Source of the DNA: Levilactobacillus fujinensis
GTDB lineage: Bacteria > Bacillota > Bacilli > Lactobacillales > Lactobacillaceae
Direction of reading: 5' to 3'
DNA length: 64,000 bases
NCBI RefSeq assembly: GCF_003946335.1
Contig: NZ_RHNX01000012.1
Coordinates: 1-64,000, forward strand
Of the stretch, positions 28,201 to 37,657 are shown piece by piece; positions within the stretch are counted from its first letter, which is position 1, and each line of letters opens with the position of its first letter. A program made the position numbers and the translations under genes. Under the pieces are notes generated by a model that saw only the letters and a program-made list of their open reading frames with translations, did not search any database and had not been told where the DNA came from.

Positions 28201-28211
28201 GGGGACGGACG

Positions 28212-30023
28212 ATGTTAGGAAAATTAGCACTAGCCGGGATTAAAAACCGGCGTCGAGACTACTTGGTCTTATTGGCGGGTCTGACCATGTCGGCCGCCAT
28301 CTTTTATATGTTTGCCAATTTAGCCACTAACCGAGCCTTCATCAAGGCCAATGCAGTCGTTTCCCAGGCCAGCTTCATCTTTGGTTTTGGGGCGGTTCTC
28401 TTGATCCTGATCACGGTGGTCTACATTATGTACGCGAACAGTTTTCTGCTCAGCATGCGCCAGCACGACTACGGGCTCTTCATGATGCTGGGGGCCACAC
28501 GGAAGCGCGTCGGCGAATTGGTCTTTCTGGAAACGTTGATTTTGGGAACGATTGCGACGGCCATCGGTATTGTGTTGGGCCTGTTGATGAGTAAATTTCT
28601 GGTCGGCTTTCTGCTGAATATGTTGGGTCTTCATTTGGCGCATCTGTCCGCGTTCTATGTGCCAGCAATTATTGCCACGGCCGTGTTATACGTGGGCCTG
28701 TTCATCCTGGCCTCCCTGTTTAATCTAGTTCGACTGACCCGGACAACTGTTTTGAAATTGCTGCACAGCGACGAGCTGGCCAATCAGCCAAAGGTCAAGC
28801 CTTTCCGCCAACTGGTCCAGGGCACGCTAGGAATCATCTTTTTGGCAATCGGTTATTGGGCATTGGCAGCCATCAAGGTGCTGCAGATGACGGCGATTCC
28901 GCTGGCCTTGGTCACGATAACGCTAGGAACTTATCTATTGTTTCGGGCAACGATTCTGGTGGTCATTCGGGGATTGCGGCGGACGGCTTGGGCCAAGAAG
29001 CATTTAAATGGCTTTCTGTTAGGTCAACTCAACTTCCGAGTCCACAACTACACGCGGATGCTGACGATTGTGTCACTGCTCTTTGCGATGGCCTTGGGTG
29101 CAATTACGGTCGGGTCTGGCTATCACAGGCAGTTGCCGATGATGGCCAAAATGATCGGAACCTACAGCATCGCCGTACATGATAAGACACCAGCCGAACA
29201 AAAACTGATGGCGCAACTTCATGTGAGTTACAGTGCAACCTACACGCAGAAGCGTCAAGGCAAGACGGTCTATTACAACGCTGACGAGATTGCCAAGCAA
29301 CCCGTTGAACAACAACGGTATAAAAAATCTGGCCAACCAGAAGCACACCTGTACACGCAGTCACTGAAGGCATTTAAAAAGTCTGGTACGCAGGATATGG
29401 ACTTCATGGCGCTGGCTTTGGGTAAAACTGGTGCTTACACGCCGAAAATTTTATCAGCTGAGCAGTTCGCCAAACAAACTGGGCAAACGGTGACGGTGAC
29501 CACGATTCGGGTGAAGGACCTGCAACAAGATCTGCAGCCACTGAAGCAGTTGAGTAAGCTAGAAAACAAGCGATTCGCACCGCCTGCTGGCATGACGGTC
29601 GGGAGCTACCAAGGCTATGAAGTCATGAATGGGTTCTTCGGGGGGCTTGAGTTTATGGGCTACTTCTTAGGGATCGCCTTCCTTGCAATGCTTGCATCGT
29701 GCCTGATGTTTAAGATCCTTTCGGGTGCGCCCGGTGACCAACGACGTTACCGGATGCTCTACAAGGTAGGGGTGCGGCAAAACCTCATGCGTTGGGGGAT
29801 TGCAAAAGAAATTGGGATTTTATTCTTAATTCCTGGTATTATGGGGGTAATCGACGTCTTGTTCGGTCTACAGATGTTTAAGCCCTTGATGTCAGCGCCA
29901 ATGAGTCCCTACTTAGGGATTGGGAGCACTTTTCTGATTTTCATCGGCCTGTACGTCATTTACTATCTGATTACGCTGGCACTGTACTGGCGGATCGTTC
30001 TGCCTAAAACCACGACGGCGTAA
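28212..30023 (+). CDS. ABC transporter permease, FtsX domain (BceB-like)
   Basis: A 603-residue permease. FtsX-type modules flank a soluble domain: four helices before residue 170, two more near 200-250, one near 285, an extracellular region about 300-470 with KSGQPEAHLYTQ and QQDLQPLK, then three or four helices at the C-terminus. The extracellular domain is smaller than in pumps of the BceB model but similar in place. It starts 12 bases after the ATPase gene. A role in antimicrobial-peptide defence is likely by family. Confidence 0.88.
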   Translation: MLGKLALAGIKNRRRDYLVLLAGLTMSAAIFYMFANLATNRAFIKANAVVSQASFIFGFGAVLLILITVVYIMYANSFLLSMRQHDYGLFMMLGATRKRVGELVFLETLILGTIATAIGIVLGLLMSKFLVGFLLNMLGLHLAHLSAFYVPAIIATAVLYVGLFILASLFNLVRLTRTTVLKLLHSDELANQPKVKPFRQLVQGTLGIIFLAIGYWALAAIKVLQMTAIPLALVTITLGTYLLFRATILVVIRGLRRTAWAKKHLNGFLLGQLNFRVHNYTRMLTIVSLLFAMALGAITVGSGYHRQLPMMAKMIGTYSIAVHDKTPAEQKLMAQLHVSYSATYTQKRQGKTVYYNADEIAKQPVEQQRYKKSGQPEAHLYTQSLKAFKKSGTQDMDFMALALGKTGAYTPKILSAEQFAKQTGQTVTVTTIRVKDLQQDLQPLKQLSKLENKRFAPPAGMTVGSYQGYEVMNGFFGGLEFMGYFLGIAFLAMLASCLMFKILSGAPGDQRRYRMLYKVGVRQNLMRWGIAKEIGILFLIPGIMGVIDVLFGLQMFKPLMSAPMSPYLGIGSTFLIFIGLYVIYYLITLALYWRIVLPKTTTA

Positions 30024-30062
30024 CCGACAAGACGAGTTCACAAAGAATGTGGGAAATGAAAA

Positions 30063-30431
30063 ATGAAATTTAATTTCGATAGTCCGGAACCCATCTACCT
30101 GCAGGTGGCGGAACAGGTGGAAGAAGCCATCTTTACCGGTATTTATCAGGCCGGCGAGCAGGTACCGTCCACGACAGAAATGTCTAAGGAATTTCATATC
30201 AACCCCGCGACCGTTCTAAAGGGAATCAACCGGCTCGTTGCGGCGGGCGTGATTGAGAAACGCCGCGGTGTGGGGATGTTCGTCACCGCCACGGCCGAGG
30301 CGACCATCAGGGAAAAGCGTCGGTCCCAGTTCTCGGAACGCTTTGTTGACGGGTTCACGACCGAGGCCAAGAAACTCAACTTATCCGAGGACGAGCTGAT
30401 TGATTTGGTTAAACACAGTTACGAATCGTGA
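30063..30431 (+). CDS. GntR-family regulator, YtrA/YhcF subgroup
   Basis: A 122-residue GntR regulator with a short C-terminal helix rather than an effector domain, typical of YtrA-type proteins that regulate their own ABC operon. The HTH is IFTGIYQAGEQVPSTTEMSK followed by HINPATVLKGINRL. It is the third gene of the exporter operon, 39 bases after the permease. Autoregulation of the TTGACA promoter upstream of the ATPase gene is likely. Confidence 0.9.
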   Translation: MKFNFDSPEPIYLQVAEQVEEAIFTGIYQAGEQVPSTTEMSKEFHINPATVLKGINRLVAAGVIEKRRGVGMFVTATAEATIREKRRSQFSERFVDGFTTEAKKLNLSEDELIDLVKHSYES

Positions 30432-30450
30432 TCGCGGGTTGTATTAAATA

Positions 30451-30500
30451 GGCTAGGAGTCGTTCTGCGTTTAGGCGGAGGATGACTGCTAGTCTTTTTT
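30451..30500 (+). terminator. Terminator of the ABC-GntR operon
   Basis: GGCTAGGAGTCGTTC and GGATGACTGCTAGTC form an imperfect 15-base stem followed by six T residues. Confidence 0.85.
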
Positions 30501-30510
30501 GATGGAGTGG

Positions 30511-30705
30511 CTGAAACGTGAAGACTTTTACGCTTGCGACCGTAGGAGGTGTCACCGCTAAATTAGGGGTAATGGCCGGGCACCGACTGTTAAGGATAGG
30601 GGACGTCTTCAGGCTAAGAACGGGCTGCCGGCTCGCCTGAAAGCCGCCAAGCTCAGGCATTTCCCAGGTCAGCCCACCATGTAAGCCGGAAAGAACGTCG
30701 ATCCA
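30511..30705 (+). repeat. Partial composite repeat (left arm)
   Basis: Starts CTGAAACGTGAAGACTTTTA and holds CCGCTAAATTAGGGG, GGCTCGCCTGAAAGCCGCCA and CCCAGGTCAGCCCACCATGT. No core hairpin. It fills the gap between the GntR gene and the YqkB-like gene. Confidence 0.7.
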
Positions 30706-30809
30706 CACCAATATAACTATCGTTTAGTAAGCAATATAGTTTACTTTGCCTGATAATTGCGGTATAAATGATTGTGTACAATTGGTTAGTAGGAAAGAGG
30801 GAAATTTTG

Positions 30810-31214
30810 ATGAAAATTACAATTAAAGATGTAGCGCGGGCTTACCTAACGAAAAATTTGCAGCCAGACGCCACGGTTCTACTGACGTTGGACGATGGTT
30901 CTAACCGGTACTCAACGTTGGGCGGGAGCTGTGCCATTGGCGATAAGTTCCAATTTGTTTCCCTAACGGCGGCAGATCCGGACTACACGATTCCCGTGGA
31001 TAATGATGCCGGATTGCATTTAATGACCAATGCGGACACCGAGTTGTACTTGGGCAACGGTCTGATTTTGGACCGAGTCTATAACCAGTTGTCCTTGCGC
31101 GATGATACCGGTATTTTGGATAGCGCGGTGGGGATGATTACCTATACCGCCAAAGAAAAATCAGACTTAGACTTAAAGAAAGAAATGCAAACGTTGGGCA
31201 CGCGAATCTGCTAA
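30810..31214 (+). CDS. YqkB-like, HesB/Fe-S-biosynthesis-domain protein
   Basis: About 134 residues. It resembles the YqkB branch of the HesB-like fold: KITIKDVARAYLTKNL, TLDDGSNRYS and a C-terminal LYLGNGLILDRVYNQLSL. The scaffold Cys motif of true IscA/SufA proteins is not present (only GSCAIG and a C-terminal Cys), so Fe-S carrier activity is doubtful. The ATG at 30810 with GAAAGAGG upstream is preferred to 30768. Confidence 0.65.
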   Translation: MKITIKDVARAYLTKNLQPDATVLLTLDDGSNRYSTLGGSCAIGDKFQFVSLTAADPDYTIPVDNDAGLHLMTNADTELYLGNGLILDRVYNQLSLRDDTGILDSAVGMITYTAKEKSDLDLKKEMQTLGTRIC

Positions 31215-31260
31215 GTGCTGCCTTATGGCGCATGTTTTGGCACCATAGTGGCGTAAATAG

Positions 31261-31307
31261 AAGTTGCTCCTTTCAGAGTTTTTAGATTCTGAAAGGAGCA
31301 ATTTTTG
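31261..31307 (+). terminator. Terminator after the YqkB-like gene (twin of 38289)
   Basis: AAGTTGCTCCTTTCAGA pairs with TCTGAAAGGAGCAATTTTT. The stem is nearly identical to the terminator at 38289-38335. Confidence 0.9.
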
Positions 31308-31428
31308 AGTTATTGTCCCATTTTCTTAATATTCATTTTTTTAAAATATAAACGCAAAAATATAAATATAAATTGAAATTCAATCGTAATTATAAGCAAA
31401 GTGGATCTGAAAAATCTGCCAAATTCGA

Positions 31429-31458
31429 TTGCCAAGTCAAACAACTAACAGGTATAAT
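31429..31458 (+). promoter_or_regulatory. Promoter of the LPQTD adhesin gene
   Basis: TTGCCA at 31429-31434 and a perfect TATAAT at 31453-31458 with an 18-base spacer, 34 bases before the TTG start. Confidence 0.65.
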
Positions 31459-31492
31459 TTGGAAGTAGAAAAGGTTACAGGAGGGGATTTTT

Positions 31493-32842
31493 TTGAAGAA
31501 GAACAGTCAAGTACGGCAACTACTGATTGGGATAGTAAGTTTAGTTATGTTGCTGGTCGTTAGTGTGCTTCCAGTGAAAGCGGCCACTAACCATAATGGG
31601 GCCGACTTTACCACGTCAGCCAAGGTCACGAACGGGCCGGATTTCAAGCACGCCGACACGATTGATATTCAGTATAAGTTGGACTTTGGCAGTACGCCCA
31701 TTCATAACGGGGACACGATTACGTTGGACCTGCCAGCCAATCTGAAGGCCAAGACGCCGGGAGACACATTTGATGTGCTCGACACGGACGGAACTGTCAT
31801 TGGTAAGGCTGTGGTCAGTGACGGCAAAGTCGTGATGACGATGAACGCCGCCCTCGAAGGCAAGACCAATGATAAACTGACGGTCAACCTGGCGACCAAG
31901 TACCGTGGGGAAGACTCCGGTGAAAAGGACGTCATCTTTAACCTCAAAGGTAACCAGACCAGTACGTCGGTCATCAATCTGGTGATCAACGACGCGAACC
32001 TGTCGAAGAAGGGGACCCTGCAGGACGACGGGACCATCAAATGGACGATTCTGGTCAACCGCCAAGAGATTACCATGAAAAATCTGGAAATTACCGACAC
32101 GATTGGCGACTACCAGGAAATGATTCACGGTGTTACCGTCAGCAATGCCTACTGGGTGGATACCACGAACTACAAGCGGGAAAAGCCAGCCATGACGGCA
32201 GCCGATTATAAAATTACATATACCGATCAAGGATTCACGTTGAAATTTAACGATACGGTCAGCAATCTAGTGACCATTGATTACGACACTAAGGTGACCG
32301 ACACATCTCTGATCGACTCGGGTTATAAATTTAGGAATAAAGCCATCATGACTTGGGGTGGCGGTACTTCCGGCAGTAAGCATTCCGAAGAAGCCAACGG
32401 GAAGGTTTCCTCATCAAACGGCAATGGTGCCGTTGGTGGTGGTGACAACAACGAAGGTAATGGAAATGAGAACAACAATGGCGGCGACACGGATGGCGTC
32501 GAAACTTCCGAAGAGGAAGAGGACGACACGACCGGGACTATCGACGTTGACGGCGGGACCGAAGCCGCTGCCGAAGAAGCAGCCCGTGAAGACAAAGCGG
32601 GCGAAAGTGTTGCCAACCAAGCTGAAAAGAAACCAGTGAAGAAGGCTAAGGCTAAAAAGGCTCAGGTCAAGGCAGCTAAGGTTGCTGGTGTGACGGCAAC
32701 GGAGCACCCCAGCAAGACGGTAGCTAAGGCCAACAAGAAATTGCCGCAAACAGATGACCATATTAATGGCATCGCCGTGTTGAGTGGTAGCGTTGTTCTG
32801 GTGGTTTTAGGGTCAGCAGTTATCATTCGGCGTCATTTCTAA
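31493..32842 (+). CDS. Sortase-anchored adhesin-like protein with variant LPQTD motif
   Basis: A 449-residue surface protein. A signal peptide ends near VKAATN (residue 31). Residues about 35-290 form two Ig-like adhesin modules of the collagen-binding/SpaA-like fold (HNGDTITLDLP, GTIKWTILVNRQ-like block, NKAIMTWGGG). Then come a Gly/Asn/Glu-rich linker, a Lys/Ala-rich stretch (KKPVKKAKAKKAQVKAAK) that may contact the wall, and LPQTD followed by a membrane helix and RRHF tail. The sorting motif ends in Asp where Gly is usual. The start is TTG with AGGAGGGG in front. Confidence 0.82.
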   Translation: MKKNSQVRQLLIGIVSLVMLLVVSVLPVKAATNHNGADFTTSAKVTNGPDFKHADTIDIQYKLDFGSTPIHNGDTITLDLPANLKAKTPGDTFDVLDTDGTVIGKAVVSDGKVVMTMNAALEGKTNDKLTVNLATKYRGEDSGEKDVIFNLKGNQTSTSVINLVINDANLSKKGTLQDDGTIKWTILVNRQEITMKNLEITDTIGDYQEMIHGVTVSNAYWVDTTNYKREKPAMTAADYKITYTDQGFTLKFNDTVSNLVTIDYDTKVTDTSLIDSGYKFRNKAIMTWGGGTSGSKHSEEANGKVSSSNGNGAVGGGDNNEGNGNENNNGGDTDGVETSEEEEDDTTGTIDVDGGTEAAAEEAAREDKAGESVANQAEKKPVKKAKAKKAQVKAAKVAGVTATEHPSKTVAKANKKLPQTDDHINGIAVLSGSVVLVVLGSAVIIRRHF

Positions 32843-32859
32843 AGTTGAATTGAACTGAT

Positions 32860-32906
32860 GAAGCATTCGGTTGCCGTGTTGTGGGTGATCGAATGCTTTT
32901 TTTATT
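32860..32906 (+). terminator. Terminator after the LPQTD protein
   Basis: AAGCATTCG and CGAATGCTT close a stem-loop followed by a seven-T run. Confidence 0.85.
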
Positions 32907-33122
32907 TGGAAAAGGGCCGTATGTGTTTGCTGGGGAAATATTCCAAACTAGCCCCTGTTTGTATTTTGAACGCAAGCTTAAAATGACTAAACAAGAGCAG
33001 TTAGTTTAAGCCACGCTGACCAAAATGTGAAAAGAATCATAAGCTTTGGTATACTCAACTTAAGATGAACGAGTGACGATGGTCGCCCGCGACTAAATAT
33101 GAGTTTCCGGGGAGGAGATTTC

Positions 33123-34916
33123 ATGCAGCAATTACGAGAGTATAAACGATTTTGGTTCGTTATCGTTTTGGGGGCCATTGCATTATGGCTTCAGTTCGTC
33201 AATCATCAGGCGGGGTGGGCACAGATATTAGTTACTGTGCTGGGGGTTTTCTTAGCTCTGTTGATGTTTATCGATATGGTTAAAACGTTGCGGTCCGGTA
33301 AATTTGGTGTTGATCTATTGGCGATTACTGCGGTGATTGCCACCTTGGCCGTGAGTGAATATTGGGCAGCACTGATTGTTTTACTCATGTTGACCGGGGG
33401 AGATGCCCTGGAAGACTTTGCGGCTCGGCGCGCCAACAGTGAATTACAGGAGCTCTTGAACAATTCACCACAAACGGCCCACCGCGCTGTGGGTGATGAT
33501 ATCGCGGACGTTGCCATTAATGAAGTCGTCGTAGGGGACCGGTTGTTAGTCCGCCCCGGCGAGGTCATGCCCGTCGATGGGACCTTGTTGACGGGGCCGA
33601 CTACGGTCAACGAAGCATCGTTGACGGGTGAGGCACGGCCGATCGACAAACAGGTCGGTGAGACGGTCATGTCCGGAAGTGTTAACGGGGAAGCCTCCAT
33701 TTACCTGCGGGCTGACCAGACGGCCGATAACAGTCAGTACCAAAACATTGTGCGACTGGTTAAGCAAGCGGAGTCACAACCGGCAAAGTTTGTGCGGATG
33801 GCCGATCGCTACGCGGTACCATTTACGTTATTGGCGTACGTCATTGCTGGGATTGCTTGGGGTTTCTCTGGTGACCCGGTCCGGTTTGCGGAAGTCCTCG
33901 TGGTGGCTTCGCCATGTCCCTTGATTTTGGCGGCACCCATCGCGCTGATTTCGGGAATGAGCCGGGCCAGTCGAAATGGGATTATTGTGAAGACGGGGAC
34001 GACGTTGGAAAAGTTGGCGCAGGTCAAGACGTTTGCATTTGATAAGACCGGGACGATCACGCAGGGAAAATTAGTAGTCGACCAGATTGTGCCAGTGACG
34101 GCAATTTCTCAAGCAGACCTCTTACAGTTGGCTGCGAGTGCAGAACAGCATTCCGGCCACGTGCTGGCGCAGTCCTTAGTGGCTGCCAGCACTGAAAAAT
34201 TACTGCCGGCAGCGGATGTTAATGAGACCACGGCGCAAGGGGTCCAGGCCAACATTGATGGTCAGACTATTCGGGCCGGCAAGGCGGAATTTGTCACGGA
34301 CAAACCGGTGGATAAGGCAGATAAGACGGCGGTCTACGTGTCGGCGGCGGGAATCTATCAAGGCTATGTTAGTTTTAGTGATAAATTGCGGCCGGAAGCC
34401 AAGGATACCATGGCGGATCTCCATCGCTTGGGTGTTCACAACTTGGTTATGATTTCCGGCGACCGTCAGCCGATTGCGAAACAGATTGCCGCCGAAGTGG
34501 GAATCGACCAAGTTCACGCGGAGTGTTTGCCAGCGGATAAAATCAACGTCCTAGCCGAATTGCCAGCCGACCAACGACCAGTCGCCATGGTTGGGGATGG
34601 TATCAACGATGCACCATCACTGGCAACGGCGGATGTGGGAATCGCCATGGGAGCACACGGGGCAACGGCGGCCAGTGAGTCGGCCGATGCCGTGGTTCTC
34701 AAAGATGACCTGACGCGGGTCAGTGCCGCACGGGACATCGCACAGTGGACCATGCGAATCGCCCGACAGGCGGTGTTGATTGGAATCGTTATCTGTACGG
34801 TATTGATGGTGATTGCCAGTTTCGGGGTCATCCCAGCAATCATCGGGGCCGTATTCCAGGAAGTGGTGGATACGGTGACCATCCTCTACGCCCTTCGTGC
34901 CCGTACCGACCGGTAG
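33123..34916 (+). CDS. Heavy-metal P1B-type ATPase with SPC motif
   Basis: About 597 residues with eight predicted helices and no N-terminal metal-binding domain. Motifs: TGE (SLTGEARP), the metal-site helix SPCPLILAAP, phosphorylation site FDKTGTIT, GDGINDAP. SPC instead of CPC and the lack of an N-terminal domain point to the P1B-4-like group (Co/Zn/Cd/Fe export). The usual SEHP of P1B pumps reads QHSGHVLA. The last helix has QEVVDTVTILY rather than HEGG. The ATG at 33123 with GGGGAGGAG upstream is preferred to 33099. A TATACT box lies near 33050. The metal is not certain. Confidence 0.9.
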   Translation: MQQLREYKRFWFVIVLGAIALWLQFVNHQAGWAQILVTVLGVFLALLMFIDMVKTLRSGKFGVDLLAITAVIATLAVSEYWAALIVLLMLTGGDALEDFAARRANSELQELLNNSPQTAHRAVGDDIADVAINEVVVGDRLLVRPGEVMPVDGTLLTGPTTVNEASLTGEARPIDKQVGETVMSGSVNGEASIYLRADQTADNSQYQNIVRLVKQAESQPAKFVRMADRYAVPFTLLAYVIAGIAWGFSGDPVRFAEVLVVASPCPLILAAPIALISGMSRASRNGIIVKTGTTLEKLAQVKTFAFDKTGTITQGKLVVDQIVPVTAISQADLLQLAASAEQHSGHVLAQSLVAASTEKLLPAADVNETTAQGVQANIDGQTIRAGKAEFVTDKPVDKADKTAVYVSAAGIYQGYVSFSDKLRPEAKDTMADLHRLGVHNLVMISGDRQPIAKQIAAEVGIDQVHAECLPADKINVLAELPADQRPVAMVGDGINDAPSLATADVGIAMGAHGATAASESADAVVLKDDLTRVSAARDIAQWTMRIARQAVLIGIVICTVLMVIASFGVIPAIIGAVFQEVVDTVTILYALRARTDR

Positions 34917-34974
34917 CTTTAGACCACCTACGAATTTTCAGGCGCCACACTGTGGGGGAACTGCCAGAGCCTGA

Positions 34975-35113
34975 GAAGCGGTCTCTGGCTGGAAGCGTTC
35001 CCCACAGCAAGCGGAATCCCTGGCATCCGGAGTGCGGCCGTTTTCACTAATTTAGCCGTGATAATTCCTACTGTCGCAAGCGTAACGCAAACATTTTGGC
35101 TTTCAACCTTTAG
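34975..35113 (-). repeat. Partial composite repeat (left arm)
   Basis: Reverse orientation. Shares an almost identical run with 1-88 and ends with the canonical left terminus CTTTCAACCTTTAG. It lies between the ATPase and multicopper oxidase genes. No gene in 34917-35267. Confidence 0.8.
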
Positions 35114-35267
35114 GTATTACTTGTTCCAAGCTTGTTTTATCTCATTTTTTCCACCTACGTTCAAAATTCTGATGAGTCATTTCCTCCGCTCGACTGAATG
35201 CGGTATCATAATCATGTAAGTGACACGGCCGATTAATGACCAAATAAATTGTGGAGGAGTCTAAAGG

Positions 35268-36803
35268 ATGACAAAATCAATTTACACGGATTACTTCTTT
35301 GATGAAGCGGCGTTCAACACGCACGATGGGGGTTATGTTCCGCTGGAGGAACCAGATATTCCGCAACAACCTTTACGGGTGCCACCACTGTTGAAACCGG
35401 ACAAGGAAACGGCGACGGATACATATTACACGGTCGAGGCACAAGCTGGGGAGACCCAACTTTTACCCGGAAAGAAGACCAAGACTTGGGGCTACAATGG
35501 CACGCTGTTGAGCCAAACCATGGTCTTTGCCAAGGGGAAGACCATGCATATTGATTTGAAAAATAGTTTGCCAGAACTAACCACGTTTCACTGGCATGGC
35601 CTGAACGTTCCAGGGCCTTATACCGATGGTGGGTGTCACGCACCCGTTTATCCTGGGCAAACGCGCCACATCGACTTTAAGGTTGACCAGCCGGCGGCCT
35701 TGCTGTGGTTACACGCGCATCCATGTCCATCAACGGCCGAACAGGTTTGGCGTGGTTTGGCTGGTACGGTTATTGTGACCGACAAGCAAGAGGCGAAATT
35801 GCCATTCCCTAGAAATTACGGGGTCGATGACATTCCATTGGTCTTACAAGACCGGCGTTTCCACGAGGATAACCAGTGGGATTACAATGCCGACTACGAT
35901 CCAGATGGTGTTCAAGGGCCAACGGCGATGATCAATGGGACCATCAATCCTTACTTTGACGTGACGACCCAACGCCTGCGTCTGCGGATCTTAGACGGGG
36001 CGAACCGGCGCGAATGGCGGTTACATTTCAGTAACGACTTGCCATTTACGCAAATCGCTTCTGACGGGGGTGTTATGCCAGAACCCGTCGAATTCACGCA
36101 CCTCATGTTGACCTGTGCCGAACGAGCGGAAATTATCGTGGACTTTGGTAAGATCAAGCCGGGGCAGACCGTCACATTATTTAGCGACGATGTACCGTTG
36201 GTTCGTTTCAGAATCCATGACTATCAGCGCGAAGATGTGACATTGCCGGAACACCTCGTGGATATTCCAGACCCAGAAGTGACGCCTGGAATGCCCGTGA
36301 GAAAAGTGGTCATGTCCGGTATGGACGAACAAGTCATGATCGATGGTAAAAAGTTTGAAATGCAACGGATCGACGCCCGGCAAAAGGTCGGCAACGTTGA
36401 GTTGTGGGATGTTTCGAATACGAACGACATGGATGCCGGCATGGTCCACCCGTTTCACATGCACGGCACGCAATTCCTAATCGTTTCACGGAACGGCAAA
36501 GCACCGTACCCGAACGAACACGGTTTCAAGGACACGGTCGGTGTCAACCCCGGTGAAACGGTCCGCATCAAGGTCTGGTTCGAACACACCGGTGTTTACA
36601 TGTACCACTGCCACATCATCGAACACGAAGATGGCGGCATGATGGCCCAAATCGAAGCGTACGACCCAGACCATCCTAAGACCTATAAGCTAATGGACAT
36701 GGATACCTTGATGAACGCTGTTGCCAAAGAACGCGGCATCGACGTCAAGGACCTCCATCTGGCCGGAATGAGTTCGTATGAGAAGATGGGAATGAAGATG
36801 TAA
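35268..36803 (+). CDS. Multicopper oxidase (laccase/SufI/CotA-like)
   Basis: A 511-residue three-cupredoxin oxidase. All four copper-binding blocks are seen: HWHG near residue 108, LHAHP near 149, HPFHMHG near 395 and HCHIIEHEDGGMM near 447, giving one type 1 and one trinuclear site. No signal or Tat peptide is visible, so it is probably cytoplasmic, as for laccase-like enzymes of lactobacilli. It oxidises phenols or metal ions and may lower copper toxicity. GTGGAGG precedes the ATG. The upstream metal ATPase is separated by a repeat remnant, so cotranscription is not assured. Confidence 0.93.
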   Translation: MTKSIYTDYFFDEAAFNTHDGGYVPLEEPDIPQQPLRVPPLLKPDKETATDTYYTVEAQAGETQLLPGKKTKTWGYNGTLLSQTMVFAKGKTMHIDLKNSLPELTTFHWHGLNVPGPYTDGGCHAPVYPGQTRHIDFKVDQPAALLWLHAHPCPSTAEQVWRGLAGTVIVTDKQEAKLPFPRNYGVDDIPLVLQDRRFHEDNQWDYNADYDPDGVQGPTAMINGTINPYFDVTTQRLRLRILDGANRREWRLHFSNDLPFTQIASDGGVMPEPVEFTHLMLTCAERAEIIVDFGKIKPGQTVTLFSDDVPLVRFRIHDYQREDVTLPEHLVDIPDPEVTPGMPVRKVVMSGMDEQVMIDGKKFEMQRIDARQKVGNVELWDVSNTNDMDAGMVHPFHMHGTQFLIVSRNGKAPYPNEHGFKDTVGVNPGETVRIKVWFEHTGVYMYHCHIIEHEDGGMMAQIEAYDPDHPKTYKLMDMDTLMNAVAKERGIDVKDLHLAGMSSYEKMGMKM

Positions 36804-37206
36804 GAGTGCGGAGCGAGCCGTTTAGGTCCTGAGCATTAACGTCACTTCACCGATGACCCCGAACCTGGGTCATTGGTGAAGTGGGGTTAAGCGCAGGGAC
36901 CTGGCTCGCGGAGCACGTTTCAGAAGCCGCCAGACTCGGGATAGAGTGGCGAAAAGCAATTCCCTATAGTAAGTTAAAACAGACTGTAGTGGGAAAAGAC
37001 CTCCTAGTCGGCGAAGCCGGCCAGGAGGTCTTTGCGTACTAAGCGCAGGAACCTGGCTCGGCTCCGCACGTTTCAGAAGCTGCCAGACTTGGGATAGAAT
37101 GGCGAGAGCAAGTCCAATGCCTTCAGATAGAGTTGCCATTAGCAGCGGGTCATTGGTGAAGTGGGGTTAAGTGCAGGGACCTGGCTCGCTCCGCTAAATT
37201 TACATC
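36804..37206. repeat. Hairpin-rich gap with internal direct repeats
   Basis: No gene seen. A 42-base unit beginning GGGTCATTGGTGAAGTGGGG occurs at 36867-36908 and 37147-37188 with one difference. A second unit (GGACCTGGCTCG, GTTTCAGAAGC, GCCAGACT, GGGATAGA) occurs near 36897-36955 and 37047-37105. Strong stems include CACTTCACCGATGACCC with GGGTCATTGGTGAAGTG (36843-36883) and GACCTCCTAGTCGGC with GCCGGCCAGGAGGTC near 36998-37034. Confidence 0.7.
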
Positions 37207-37210
37207 GAAC

Positions 37211-37248
37211 AAAAAAAGACGGTCCCGGAATAAATTCCGAGCCGTCGT
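37211..37248 (-). terminator. Terminator of the ArsR gene
   Basis: Read on minus, GACGGCTCGGAATT and AATTCCGGGACCGTC form the stem, followed by seven T residues. Confidence 0.88.
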
Positions 37249-37587
37249 TTAATGACCATGTGTTTTGCCACGTAATACGTGGTCCACGTGGGCCAGTGTT
37301 TCGTTGACGATATCCAAGATGTGCGGGTCGTCCAGTTGATAGATGCTCTGCTTCCCAACGCGATTGGCTGTGACCAGTTGTTCCTTTTTCAAGAGGGCCA
37401 GTTGATGTGACACGACTGATTGTTCCACCTGCAAAAGGTCGCTGAGTTCACTGACGTTGAGTTCGCGCTGTTCCAGTAGGTACAGAATCTGCAGACGAGT
37501 GGTGTTGCTGAGCAACTTGAAGATGTCTTGGGAGGCGTCTAACGCCGGTTTTTGAATGAGTTTGACTAAATTTGGTGAATCCGCCAT
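37249..37587 (-). CDS. ArsR/SmtB-family metal-sensing repressor (CadC-like)
   Basis: About 112 residues. The winged helix is classical: [20 protein letters not shown], then [20 protein letters not shown] as recognition helix. The C-terminal helix has [21 protein letters not shown], and the Asp/His spacing fits the alpha-5 metal site of CzrA/SmtB-type sensors of Zn, Cd or Co. CadC-type N-terminal Cys residues are absent. The open frame reaches 37686, but AAGGAG precedes the ATG at 37587. It is divergent from cadD, with palindromic boxes between. Confidence 0.88.
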   Translation of the reverse strand: MADSPNLVKLIQKPALDASQDIFKLLSNTTRLQILYLLEQRELNVSELSDLLQVEQSVVSHQLALLKKEQLVTANRVGKQSIYQLDDPHILDIVNETLAHVDHVLRGKTHGH

Positions 37588-37598
37588 TTGGGGGTTGC

Positions 37599-37645
37599 TC
37601 CTTTCATATGAACATGTTAACATATGTTGTGAATAACATATATAG
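37599..37645. promoter_or_regulatory. ArsR operator/promoter region for arsR-cadD
   Basis: Contains AACATGTT (37611-37618) and the perfect palindrome AACATATGTT (37619-37628), with a further AACATATA half at 37635. This A/T-rich tandem of palindromes in the 70-base divergent gap is where an ArsR dimer would act. Confidence 0.55.
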
Positions 37646-37657
37646 GGAGATGGGCGC

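Noticed and set aside
30768-30809. Upstream start of the YqkB-like protein
   Set aside because: The added residues do not match the family and GAAAGAGG fits the ATG at 30810.
35268-35400. Tat or Sec signal on the multicopper oxidase
   Set aside because: The N-terminus is acidic and polar with no hydrophobic stretch or twin Arg.
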